Source of the DNA: Brucella pseudogrignonensis
Lineage (GTDB): Bacteria; Pseudomonadota; Alphaproteobacteria; Rhizobiales; Rhizobiaceae
DNA: 64,000 nt
Assembly: GCF_002252525.1 (NCBI RefSeq)
Contig: NZ_NNRM01000006.1
Span: 294,790 to 358,789 of the forward strand
Direction of reading: 5' to 3'
Positions 10,062 to 18,621 of this stretch are shown piece after piece. The position numbers and the translations under genes are program-made. How positions within the stretch are numbered: position 1 is the stretch's first letter; each line of letters begins with the position of its first letter. Under the pieces are notes generated by a model. It was not told the origin of the DNA. It searched no databases and saw nothing but the letters and a program-made list of their open reading frames with translations.

Positions 10062-10898
10062 TCAGGCTTTTGGCTGGTTGCGAAGCTGTTCAGCTTGCGC
10101 ATAGAACTTCTTTTCCCACTCATTGTGGTTATCCAGCCCTTCCTTGATGAAGGGCGTGAAGATCGCGAGATTCATCAGTGCCCAGTTCACAAAACGGGCC
10201 GGGAATTTCAGCGGCTTCACAAAATCAACGAACAGCACCACGCGCGTATGCTCGGTGTGGTTCCAGGCTTCATGCTCATAAGCATCGTCGAAAATCAGAA
10301 CCTTGCCTTCCTGCCAATGGCAAACCTGCTTATCCACGCGGATCGCAAGCTTATCGACAGGTTCCGGCACGATCATGCCCATATGCAGACGCAGCACGCC
10401 ATTATAAGGACCGCGATGCGGCGGCAGGTGCTTGCCCGGCTCGAAGATCGAGAACATGGCAGTCGTCAGACCCGGAATATGCTGCACCGCATTCCATGTA
10501 TTGGGACAGGCCTTAATGTTCTGCTCCGACTTCACACCAAAGCCCAGCAGGAAGAATGTCTTCCAATGATTATCTGTCGAGATCGTCTTCACGTCGGACG
10601 AAATATCCTGAAACGAAGGAAGCTCGCTCTGACGCAGCAGAACCTTTTCAAGTTCCTTGCGAATAGCCGGATAGGCCTTCTCAACCTCTGCTGCCCATGG
10701 GAACGTGGCATTGTCATAAACAGGCGGATTGCCGAGCTTCGCATATTTCAGATTAAGGCTCTCTGCCCAGGCAACAATCCCCATAAAGAAGCGCGTTACA
10801 GCACCCGGACGCTCCATCGGCGCGATACCGCTGGTGCCAAAATTCTGCTTGGGATCTGAGCTGGCATTCTGCGAAGTTGATGTATCAGGATTGGACAT
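10062..10898 (-). CDS. aspartyl/asparaginyl beta-hydroxylase family protein (LpxO-like)
   Basis: 278-residue Fe(II)/2-oxoglutarate dioxygenase of PF05118. Metal-ligand and cosubstrate regions are visible as FEPGKHLPPHRGPYNGVLRLH and FDDAYEHEAWNHTEHTRVVL. In Salmonella and others this family includes LpxO, which hydroxylates the secondary acyl chain of lipid A. That role is a plausible inference, not proven. The N-terminal 30 residues are low-complexity, and an amphipathic or membrane-near segment (VTRFFMGIVAWAESL) follows. Monocistronic with its own terminator. Confidence 0.8.
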   Translation of the reverse strand: MSNPDTSTSQNASSDPKQNFGTSGIAPMERPGAVTRFFMGIVAWAESLNLKYAKLGNPPVYDNATFPWAAEVEKAYPAIRKELEKVLLRQSELPSFQDISSDVKTISTDNHWKTFFLLGFGVKSEQNIKACPNTWNAVQHIPGLTTAMFSIFEPGKHLPPHRGPYNGVLRLHMGMIVPEPVDKLAIRVDKQVCHWQEGKVLIFDDAYEHEAWNHTEHTRVVLFVDFVKPLKFPARFVNWALMNLAIFTPFIKEGLDNHNEWEKKFYAQAEQLRNQPKA

Positions 10899-10974
10899 GC
10901 CAAGACGCTTTCAAAACAAAACTAAAAACATTCGATCATAAGTTAATGAAACTATGGCTGAATTTTGCAAGCCA

Positions 10975-12246
10975 TCAGCCGTTCATTTTATTGCGATCAA
11001 GTTTGTCCAGAAGCGCTTCGCGGTCAAGACTAAATCCGGAGTCAATCCATAGAGTTTCGAGATCACGCAATGCTTCACCAAGCCCCGGCCCCTTCTCGAC
11101 ACCAAGCGACAGCAGGTCTCCGCCGGTCACTGGAAAGACCAGCGGTTCATATTTCTCAACCGCATCCAGAAGACGTGAATATCCGCCAGCGCGGATCATC
11201 GCTTCATCACTGGCAGCCGCTTCCTGTCGCGCAGACGCATAGGCAAGACGAATACGGTCCGCGACTGCCTGCGAACTGCCGCGATAGATGAGCTTCTTCA
11301 ATGCCTGTTCAGACGTTTCCGACTTGATGGCATCGGCCCGCGCCCATGCTTCAAGACGAGCGCGTTCGGCATTCGACATTTTCAGCCGCTTGCCAAGTTC
11401 TGTCATACGGGCAGCATCCGGCGGAACAATGCTTTCAAGACGCAAAAGCGCATCCACCTGCCAGTCGAGATCAGTTTCTGCACGAACGAGGCCGTGAATG
11501 GCATCAATGCCCCATTTCTCGCTTTCAGGCAGAATGATATTCAGCACACCCGATTGCCGCATCCACAGCATCGCACGAGAAGGATCAGGCGCAGATAGCA
11601 GCTTCTTGAGCTCCGACCAGACGCGCTCGGCTGAAAGCTGGTTCAACCCGTCTTTCAAACGAGCGCTCGCCCGCAATCCGTTGGCCTCGGGCCGACCCGA
11701 ACCATACCAGGCAAAGAAGCGGAAAAAGCGCAGAATGCGCAGATAATCCTCGCGGATACGTTCTTCAGCATCGCCGATAAAACGCAGCGTCTTAGTTTCA
11801 ATGTCAGCAAGACCGCCGACATAATCGATCACATGGCCGTCAGAAGTCGCATAAAGCGCATTGATGGTGAAGTCACGCCGCTCTGCATCCGTCTTCCAGT
11901 CGGTGCCAAACGCAACCTTGGCGTGGCGACCGTTGGTCTCAATATCCTTGCGCAAGGTCGTGACTTCAAAAGGCTGCCCCTGCACCACAACGGTAATCGT
12001 GCCATGCTCAATCCCGGTCGGCACCGGCTTGAAGCCAGCTTCCTTGGCAAGCCGAACCGTTTCTTCCGGCAAATGCGTGGTCGCCAGATCGACATCGCTG
12101 ACTTTCGTGCCAAGCAGGGTATTGCGAACTGCACCGCCCACCACACGTACCTCGCCACCATCGCGGTTGAGTGCCGCAAACAGCGCCTGTAACGGCTTGG
12201 AGCGAAGCCAGTTGGCCCGATCTGAAATATTCACTGTATTGCTCAA
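10975..12246 (-). CDS. cca: CCA tRNA nucleotidyltransferase / poly(A) polymerase family
   Basis: Adds or repairs the 3' CCA of tRNAs. 423 residues with an N-terminal nucleotidyltransferase head: VRVVGGAVRNTLLGTKVSDVDLATT carries the GG and DxD catalytic motifs, and RRDFTINALY follows. The RNA-binding neck IREDYLRILRFFRFFAWYG is also clear. Its start overlaps the stop of the NUDIX gene by four bases (ATGA), so the genes are translationally coupled in a DUF1285-NUDIX-cca operon. Confidence 0.9.
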   Translation of the reverse strand: MSNTVNISDRANWLRSKPLQALFAALNRDGGEVRVVGGAVRNTLLGTKVSDVDLATTHLPEETVRLAKEAGFKPVPTGIEHGTITVVVQGQPFEVTTLRKDIETNGRHAKVAFGTDWKTDAERRDFTINALYATSDGHVIDYVGGLADIETKTLRFIGDAEERIREDYLRILRFFRFFAWYGSGRPEANGLRASARLKDGLNQLSAERVWSELKKLLSAPDPSRAMLWMRQSGVLNIILPESEKWGIDAIHGLVRAETDLDWQVDALLRLESIVPPDAARMTELGKRLKMSNAERARLEAWARADAIKSETSEQALKKLIYRGSSQAVADRIRLAYASARQEAAASDEAMIRAGGYSRLLDAVEKYEPLVFPVTGGDLLSLGVEKGPGLGEALRDLETLWIDSGFSLDREALLDKLDRNKMNG

Positions 12247-12881
12247 CGGTAGAGCCTTTCATAAAGTCCGCGAATAATGCCTGCAGTCACGCCCCAGATG
12301 AATCGCTCGTGATAAGGCATCGCGTAATAAAAGCGTTCCGTGCCATTGAACAGCCTGCTTTCGCGCCGGTGATTGTCCGGGTTCATCAGAAAGGACAACG
12401 GCACTTCAAAAATATCCGCAACCTCATCAGGGTTCGGATGCACATCGAAAGGTGTGTTGACGACCGCCAGAACCGGCGTAATCGAAAAGCCGCTACCGGT
12501 GAGATAACGCGGCAGACTGCCGAGAATTTCGGCGCGTTCCGACACAAGGCCAATCTCTTCATTGGCTTCGCGCAAAGCGGCATTTTCCGCCGTCCCATCC
12601 TCCGGGTCGATTGCACCGCCCGGGAAAGCGATCTGACCCGAATGTTTACGCAAAGTGTCCGTGCGACGCGTCAGCAAAAGGGTTGCTTCCGAACCGCGAT
12701 CAACCACCGGCACGAGCACGGCGGCATCGCGCATCTTCGCCGTCACCATAGCTTGTGTGAAATCCGGATTAAGCGAATGATCGCCGGTCAGATCATCTTG
12801 ATCAGGCTGCCAGTGGCGAACACGCTCAGCAAAATCACCGGCCGAAAATCGGGTGTTTAGATGCAATGCACGGTCCATCAT
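12243..12881 (-). CDS. NUDIX hydrolase, CoA pyrophosphatase type
   Basis: 212 residues with an intact NUDIX box, GGAIDPEDGTAENAALREANEEIGL in sense, giving the GX5EX7REUXEEXGU pattern. The preceding LRKHSGQIAFPGG is the UPF0035/CoA-pyrophosphatase signature (NudL/YeaB group). It probably hydrolyses CoA or related diphosphates. It overlaps both neighbours by four bases, the hallmark of a tight operon with DUF1285 upstream and cca downstream. Confidence 0.88.
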   Translation of the reverse strand: MMDRALHLNTRFSAGDFAERVRHWQPDQDDLTGDHSLNPDFTQAMVTAKMRDAAVLVPVVDRGSEATLLLTRRTDTLRKHSGQIAFPGGAIDPEDGTAENAALREANEEIGLVSERAEILGSLPRYLTGSGFSITPVLAVVNTPFDVHPNPDEVADIFEVPLSFLMNPDNHRRESRLFNGTERFYYAMPYHERFIWGVTAGIIRGLYERLYR

Positions 12882-13543
12882 TTCAGCGAAGCCTCAAGAG
12901 CTTCCGCTGGCATGATAGGGAAAACTGTGCCGCCAGAGCGTATTGCAAACATCACAACGCCATTCACTTCGATTTCTTCGCCCAATGCCACAAGATCATA
13001 CATAACTGAACGCCCAACCAGCGCCTCAAGCCGTCCACGCACGTTGATATAGGGCTTCAACCCACCGCTTTCATCCTCAACGACAAAGCGCAATGGATGC
13101 TCGGCGTCGGCGTCAACCACATCGCCAACATTGGTGCGGAAGGTCAATTTCTGATCGTCACCTTCACCTGAAACCTGCATTTCAACGGCTATGAAATGCG
13201 CGTCTTCGACACTGATTTCAATCTTCTCCACCGGCGTTACGAGATAGGTTTTACCGTCTTCATCCTTGCGCAACACGGTTGAAAACAAGCGCACCAGCTG
13301 TTTACGCCCGATAGGCGTGCCCATGTAAAACCATGTTCCATCGGCCTTGATGTCGATATCAAGCGCGCCACAAAATTCCGGATTCCAGCGCTCTACCGGC
13401 GGAATTCCACGTTCTTTCGTAGCCGGTCCGCTTTGCGCGTCCGCATGAGCGCGTGCAATCAGGGCCTCCAGTCCGCCCATTCCTTCAGTGCCCGGCTTTG
13501 CGCTTTGCGGCGTTTCATTGCCTTCAGGGGTGCTTTTTGTCAT
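12878..13543 (-). CDS. DUF1285 domain protein
   Basis: 221 residues, no signal peptide. The core ERWNPEFCGALDIDIKADGT, FYMGTPIGRKQLVRLFSTVL and YLVTPVEKIEISVEDAHFIA is the DUF1285 family, whose function is unknown to me. An N-terminal 50 residues rich in Ala, Gly and Pro precede it. First gene of the DUF1285-NUDIX-cca operon, which diverges from moxR. Confidence 0.85.
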   Translation of the reverse strand: MTKSTPEGNETPQSAKPGTEGMGGLEALIARAHADAQSGPATKERGIPPVERWNPEFCGALDIDIKADGTWFYMGTPIGRKQLVRLFSTVLRKDEDGKTYLVTPVEKIEISVEDAHFIAVEMQVSGEGDDQKLTFRTNVGDVVDADAEHPLRFVVEDESGGLKPYINVRGRLEALVGRSVMYDLVALGEEIEVNGVVMFAIRSGGTVFPIMPAEALEASLK

Positions 13544-13583
13544 CCGACTCGGTTATCCCTGTCTGAATGTGAATTTAACTCGT

Positions 13584-13687
13584 AGAGCGCATCCCGAAAA
13601 GTGCGAAGCGGTTTTCGGAGCAAGATGCGCGTAAAAACAAATTGATAGAGCATTTCCAATGACTCAATCAAAACAGGAAATGCTCTA
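13584..13687. repeat. intergenic palindromic repeat, two-module copy
   Basis: Module 1 runs from AGAGCGCATCCCGAAAAG to GATGCGCG with an internal CCGAAAA ... TTTTCGG stem. After a TAAAAACAAA linker, module 2 begins TAGAGCATTTCC and ends GGAAATGCTCTA, a perfect 12-bp inverted repeat. It lies between the divergent DUF1285 and moxR genes. Module 2 is almost identical to the copy at 28977-29077. Confidence 0.85.
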
Positions 13688-13779
13688 AAGTCATGAAATA
13701 GTCACCGTTTCACGGCTTGTCAGTATATATAGTGATTTAACCGATCACATGCAGGTGCGGATATTTTTGCGAGGTTCTT

Positions 13780-14787
13780 ATGAGTGTTGTTGTTACGCCC
13801 GAAGCCGTCAACCCCGATCAGATCGTCGCCGAAGCTGAACGTGCACTTGCAGATATTGCGCGGATCAAGGAAAGCATCGGCACCGTTATCTTCGGACAGG
13901 AAAGCGTTATTGAGCGCACGCTCGTAGCGGTTCTGGCTGGCGGTCATGCTCTGCTTGTCGGCGTACCCGGCCTTGCAAAAACCAAGCTGGTCGAAACACT
14001 GGGAACGGTGCTTGGCCTTTCGGGCCAGCGCATCCAGTTCACGCCCGACCTGATGCCATCCGACATCATCGGTTCGGAAGTGATGGAGCAGGATGCCGAT
14101 GGTCGCCGTTCTTTCCGTTACCTCAAAGGTCCGATCTTCGCACAGCTTCTGATGGCCGACGAAATCAACCGTGCTTCGCCGCGCACGCAATCAGCCCTTT
14201 TGCAGGCCATGCAGGAATACCACGTCACGGTCGCCGGTCAGCGTTATGATCTGCCTGCGCCCTTTCATGTGCTTGCAACACAAAACCCGCTGGAACAGGA
14301 AGGCACCTATCCGCTGCCAGAAGCCCAGCTCGACCGCTTCCTCATGCAGATCGATATTCTCTATCCGGAACTCGACGCCGAACGTCGTATTCTTCTGGAA
14401 ACCACCGGCGTTGCGGAAGCAAAGGCCTATGAAATTCTCGATGCCGAGCGTCTGCGTCAGATGCAGGCGCTGGTGCGCCGTATGCCTGTTTCTGAAAGTG
14501 TGGTGGATGCAATTCTCAAGCTGGTTCGTTCGGCGCGACCTGACGCTGATAATGAACATGCGAAAAAGCATATTGCCTGGGGTCCGGGCCCGCGTGCCAG
14601 TCAGGCGCTGATGCTCTGCGCCCGTGCGCGCGCACTTTACGAAGGCCGCCTTGCTCCATCCGTTGACGATGTCAAAGCGCTGGCCGAGCCTGTTCTTCAA
14701 CACCGCATGGCGCTCAATTTCGCAGCGCGCGCCGATGGTATGCATGTCCGTGATGTCATTGCCAATCTGGTGAAGGCAGCAGCCTGA
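13780..14787 (+). CDS. MoxR-family AAA+ ATPase
   Basis: 335 residues. Walker A is seen as GVPGLAKTKL, Walker B as LLMADEINRA, sensor 1 as ATQNPLEQEGTYPLPEAQLD and a C-terminal lid follows. MoxR ATPases act as chaperones for assembling or activating VWA-containing partners. It starts the operon with DUF58, DUF4159 and a membrane VWA-like gene, overlapping the next gene by one base (TGATG). A GAGG ribosome site precedes the start. Confidence 0.9.
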   Translation: MSVVVTPEAVNPDQIVAEAERALADIARIKESIGTVIFGQESVIERTLVAVLAGGHALLVGVPGLAKTKLVETLGTVLGLSGQRIQFTPDLMPSDIIGSEVMEQDADGRRSFRYLKGPIFAQLLMADEINRASPRTQSALLQAMQEYHVTVAGQRYDLPAPFHVLATQNPLEQEGTYPLPEAQLDRFLMQIDILYPELDAERRILLETTGVAEAKAYEILDAERLRQMQALVRRMPVSESVVDAILKLVRSARPDADNEHAKKHIAWGPGPRASQALMLCARARALYEGRLAPSVDDVKALAEPVLQHRMALNFAARADGMHVRDVIANLVKAAA

Positions 14788-15707
14788 TGGCGGTTGGCGC
14801 ACAGGTTTCAGCTACAGACCGCAAGGATACGCTCGCTCGTGCTCGGGCGCGAGCTGCAAGCATTCCCGATCTGCTGGTCGAGGCCCGGCGCGTCGTCAAC
14901 ACCGTCATGAATGGCTGGCACGGACGGCGCAAACGCGGCCCCGGAGAAAACTTCTGGCAGTTCCGCCCCTATGTTGAAGGCGATGCGCTTGCACGCATCG
15001 ACTGGCGACGCTCGGCCCGCGACGACCATACCTATGTTCGCGACCGGGAATGGGAATCAGCCCATACGGTCTGGCTGTGGTGCGACTTCTCGCCATCCAT
15101 GCTCTACCGCTCCAATCTGACGCCGATCTCCAAGGAAGCACGCGCATTGGTCCTGACGCTGGCTATGGCCGAGCTTCTCTCAAGATCAGGCGAACGCATC
15201 GCCTTTCCGGCCCTGCTGCCACCTTTCTCAGCCCGCAATGGTGCCGAACGCCTTGCAGGAGCCCTGATGGGTTCAATGATGAATGAAGCATCTGAAAGCG
15301 CTCTGCCGGACATCAACCAGATCCGCCGCTTTTCCGAAGTGGTACTTGTTTCAGACTTTCTGCATCCGTTCGATGAACTGACCGATTTACTCGATCAGCT
15401 TGCACGTCGCGGCGTCCGCGCACATCTTGTCGAAGTCGCAGATCCTGCAGAAGAAACATTCCCCTATGCGGGACGTACAGAGTTTCGCGACCCTGAGACG
15501 GGCAGTACCCTTGTTGCCGGTCGCGCAGAAACCTATGCCGAGGACTACCGGCGCTTATACATCGCGCGTCGGGAAACATTGTCTGATTTCTGCAAACGAC
15601 TTGGCTGGAGCTATACGGTGCATCGTACAGATCGACCAGCGACCGAAGCGCTATCACGATTGCATAGTTCTTTAAGCGCGTCCTCTCTTAGTGGAGCACG
15701 CGCATGA
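14787..15707 (+). CDS. DUF58 domain protein
   Basis: 306 residues. The DUF58 motif is present, FRPYVEGDALARIDWRRSAR followed by VRDREWE. Just after it, CDFSPSM has the DxSxS pattern of a VWA-type metal site. These proteins are standard partners of MoxR ATPases. The start overlaps the moxR stop and the stop overlaps the next start (ATGA), so the genes are translationally coupled. No membrane segment seen. Confidence 0.88.
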   Translation: MAVGAQVSATDRKDTLARARARAASIPDLLVEARRVVNTVMNGWHGRRKRGPGENFWQFRPYVEGDALARIDWRRSARDDHTYVRDREWESAHTVWLWCDFSPSMLYRSNLTPISKEARALVLTLAMAELLSRSGERIAFPALLPPFSARNGAERLAGALMGSMMNEASESALPDINQIRRFSEVVLVSDFLHPFDELTDLLDQLARRGVRAHLVEVADPAEETFPYAGRTEFRDPETGSTLVAGRAETYAEDYRRLYIARRETLSDFCKRLGWSYTVHRTDRPATEALSRLHSSLSASSLSGARA

Positions 15708-18559
15708 ATTTTCTGCCTCTCGCCTTTGGATCACCGCTGATCCTCGCAGGCCTTCTCGCCTTGCCGGTTATCTGGTGGCTGCTGCGTATGACGCCACCGC
15801 GCCCGCAGGAAGAAAGCTTCCCGCCTTTGCGTATTCTGGCGCAAGTCTTCAAACGCGAGGAAGTGCCGTCAAAAAGCCCCTGGTGGATGACGCTGCTACG
15901 CCTGCTGATCGCAGCACTGGTTATTCTGGCACTTGCCTCCCCTGTCTGGAACCCGCGTGCCACCGCAATTGCAGGCGATGAGCCGCTTGCAATCATGATC
16001 GATAACGGCTGGGCCTCGGCTGAAGACTGGTCGCAACGTGTGGCTGCTGCGGAAAAACTTATTTCCGATACAGATGAAACCAACACGCAGATTTATATTA
16101 TCGGCACCGCAGAACCAGCCAATGCTGCAATCGGGCCTTATGATCGCACTGGAGCAACCGAACGTTTGCAGGCGTTGCAGGCACGCCCACTTCCTGTGGA
16201 CCGCAAAGCCGCCACTGAACGCCTCTCTTCAGCCTTGCCTGAAGGCGTAAAAATACGCCTCGCTTTCCTGAATGACGGCCTTGCCAGCGAGAACGACGCC
16301 GAAAGCTTCGGCGCGCTCGACAAGACCGGCCATCTGGGTTCGATCCTCTGGTATAGGGCGAGCCTCGGTCGCACATTTGCCCTCACCGGCATCGACAACA
16401 AAGCCGACAGTCTGGATGCGATTGCAATCCGTCCGGAAGGGGTACAGGCACCGCGTTCGTTGACTGCCGCAGCTTATGACGACAAAGGACGCCGCATTGC
16501 CGAAGCACCGCTTACCTTTGCGCTCGGCAGCGTCGAGGGTACAGCGCGTTTCAATCTGCCGGTGGAATTACGCAATGATTTCCGCCTGATACGCGTTGAT
16601 GGCGTTGAGCAGGCAGGCGCGACCCATCTGATCGATGCCGGTTCAGAGCGCCGTACCATTGGGCTTCTTGCAAGTGGTGATGGCGATCTCGCCCAGCCAC
16701 TGCTGTCACCGCTGCATTATATTTCGCGCGCCCTTTCCCCTTACGCAAATCTGGTTGAGCCGCGCTCTGCCGACCTCCTGCAATCCGTACCGGAATTGCT
16801 CGATGGCAAGCCTTCCCTGCTCATTATGGCCGACATCGGTACGATGCCGCAGCCGGTCATCGAACAGCTTTCAAAATGGGTGGAAGACGGCGGCACACTT
16901 GTGCGTTTTGCGGGTCCACGCCTTGCCGGTGCAAATGACAACGATCCGCTACTTCCGGTTAAACTGCGCAAAGGCGAACGCGCTTTGGGTGGTACGCTCT
17001 CATGGTCGGAACCGCAGAAACTCCGTACCTTTCCGCAGCAGGGCCCATTTGCTGGTCTGACTATTCCCGACGATGTGAATGTCTCGCGACAGGTGCTGGC
17101 TGAACCGTCTTTTGATCTGAATGACAAGACCTATGCCGTGCTTGCCGACGGCACTCCGCTTGTAACCGGCGAAAAACGCGGACGCGGCAATATCGTGTTG
17201 TTCCATATTTCGCCTGACGCAACTTGGTCGACGCTGCCTATTTCCGGCTCATTTGTCGACATGCTTCGCCGCATCGTCTCATTGTCCAACCGCGCAGGCG
17301 GACAGGACAATCAGGACGCAGTCTCGCTGCCGCCGTTCCAGCTTCTTTCTGCTTCTGGAGCGCTTGTGCCACCGACATCGGAGGCCAAGCCTTTGATCGT
17401 TGAGAAAAACAAACAGGCCAGTGTCAGTATCAACACGCCGCCCGGTTTCTACGGCAATGAGGATGGCTTGAAAGCACTCAATATTTTTGATGGCAGCAAC
17501 ATCAAATTGCAGCCAATCGAGCAACCAGCATTTTCCACGGGCGTCACCGAAGCATCCTACACGTCGGATGAGTCGATCTCGCTCGCAGGACCATTTCTTG
17601 GCTTCGCAGCTATGCTTTTGGCACTCGATACATTGTTGATGCTCTGGCTGCGCGGTGCCTTCCGTCGTCGCATGAAGACGCGGGCCAAGGCTGCAAGCAT
17701 CGCCCTGCTATTGGCAGGTGGACTGGCATTCAGTTTTGCCCCTGCAACCGTCAATCATGCGCGAGCCCAAGAGCCACAACAAACACACGACGACAGCAAA
17801 CCCGGCGATGAAGCGATCATCAACTCGGTTTCGCAAACCCACCTTGCCTATATCATCACCGGCAATGCCGAGACCGACGATATCAGCAAGGCAGGTCTGC
17901 GTGGCCTTACCTTCGCTCTTAACGACAAGACCGCGCTTGAGCCGGGCGATCCGATTGGCGTTGATCCTGCCAAGGATGAACTGGCTTTCTATCCGTTGAT
18001 TTACTGGCCGATTGATCCAAATGCAGCCATGCCAAGCGCTGAGGCCATAGCCAAGGTCGATGCCTATATGCAGCAGGGCGGAACAGTGCTTTTCGATACC
18101 CGCGACCAGCTTCAGGCAGGCGCAAGCCTTGATGCATCTGCGTCACCTGCAAATCAGCGGCTAAGGGCGATCCTCGACAACATGAACGTGCCACCTCTGG
18201 AACCCGTTCCGGACGACCATGTCCTGACCAAGTCCTTCTTCATCATGCCAGATTTTCCAGGTCGTTATGAGGGAAGCCCGCTCTGGGTGGAAGCAACAAC
18301 ACCCAACAATGCCACACAGGATCGCCCCGTTCGCACCGGCGATGGTGTGACACCAATCATGATCACCGCAAATGATTTTGCGGGCGCATGGGCAGTCGAT
18401 GAACAGGGCAATCCTCTGTTGCCAACCGTTCCGAACGATCCAATGCAGCGCATCTATGCCATCCGTGGCGGTGTCAATATCGTGATGTATATGCTCACCG
18501 GCAATTACAAATCCGATCAGGTCCACGTCCCGGCCCTGCTTGAACGGCTGGGGAATTAA
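15704..18559 (+). CDS. BatA-N / DUF4159 membrane protein
   Basis: 951 residues. The N-terminus has two membrane segments and reads like the aerotolerance-regulator N-terminal domain (PF07584): LIPVIWWLL-like LALPVIWWLLRMTPPRP and WWMTLLRLLIAALVILALAS. A large soluble region follows. Two further membrane segments lie near residues 625-670 (FLGFAAMLLALDTLLMLWL, AASIALLLAGGLAFSFA). The C-terminal 250 residues are the DUF4159 domain, including LTFALNDKTALEP, GGTVLFDTRDQ and IYAIRGGVNIVMYMLTGNYK. Probably an inner-membrane component of a MoxR-assembled complex. Function unknown. Confidence 0.85.
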   Translation: MNFLPLAFGSPLILAGLLALPVIWWLLRMTPPRPQEESFPPLRILAQVFKREEVPSKSPWWMTLLRLLIAALVILALASPVWNPRATAIAGDEPLAIMIDNGWASAEDWSQRVAAAEKLISDTDETNTQIYIIGTAEPANAAIGPYDRTGATERLQALQARPLPVDRKAATERLSSALPEGVKIRLAFLNDGLASENDAESFGALDKTGHLGSILWYRASLGRTFALTGIDNKADSLDAIAIRPEGVQAPRSLTAAAYDDKGRRIAEAPLTFALGSVEGTARFNLPVELRNDFRLIRVDGVEQAGATHLIDAGSERRTIGLLASGDGDLAQPLLSPLHYISRALSPYANLVEPRSADLLQSVPELLDGKPSLLIMADIGTMPQPVIEQLSKWVEDGGTLVRFAGPRLAGANDNDPLLPVKLRKGERALGGTLSWSEPQKLRTFPQQGPFAGLTIPDDVNVSRQVLAEPSFDLNDKTYAVLADGTPLVTGEKRGRGNIVLFHISPDATWSTLPISGSFVDMLRRIVSLSNRAGGQDNQDAVSLPPFQLLSASGALVPPTSEAKPLIVEKNKQASVSINTPPGFYGNEDGLKALNIFDGSNIKLQPIEQPAFSTGVTEASYTSDESISLAGPFLGFAAMLLALDTLLMLWLRGAFRRRMKTRAKAASIALLLAGGLAFSFAPATVNHARAQEPQQTHDDSKPGDEAIINSVSQTHLAYIITGNAETDDISKAGLRGLTFALNDKTALEPGDPIGVDPAKDELAFYPLIYWPIDPNAAMPSAEAIAKVDAYMQQGGTVLFDTRDQLQAGASLDASASPANQRLRAILDNMNVPPLEPVPDDHVLTKSFFIMPDFPGRYEGSPLWVEATTPNNATQDRPVRTGDGVTPIMITANDFAGAWAVDEQGNPLLPTVPNDPMQRIYAIRGGVNIVMYMLTGNYKSDQVHVPALLERLGN

Positions 18560-18621
18560 AGCATGTTTCGGAAAAGTAAAAACCGGCTTTCCGGTAAAAG
18601 ATATGCGGAAAGGAGATCGGC

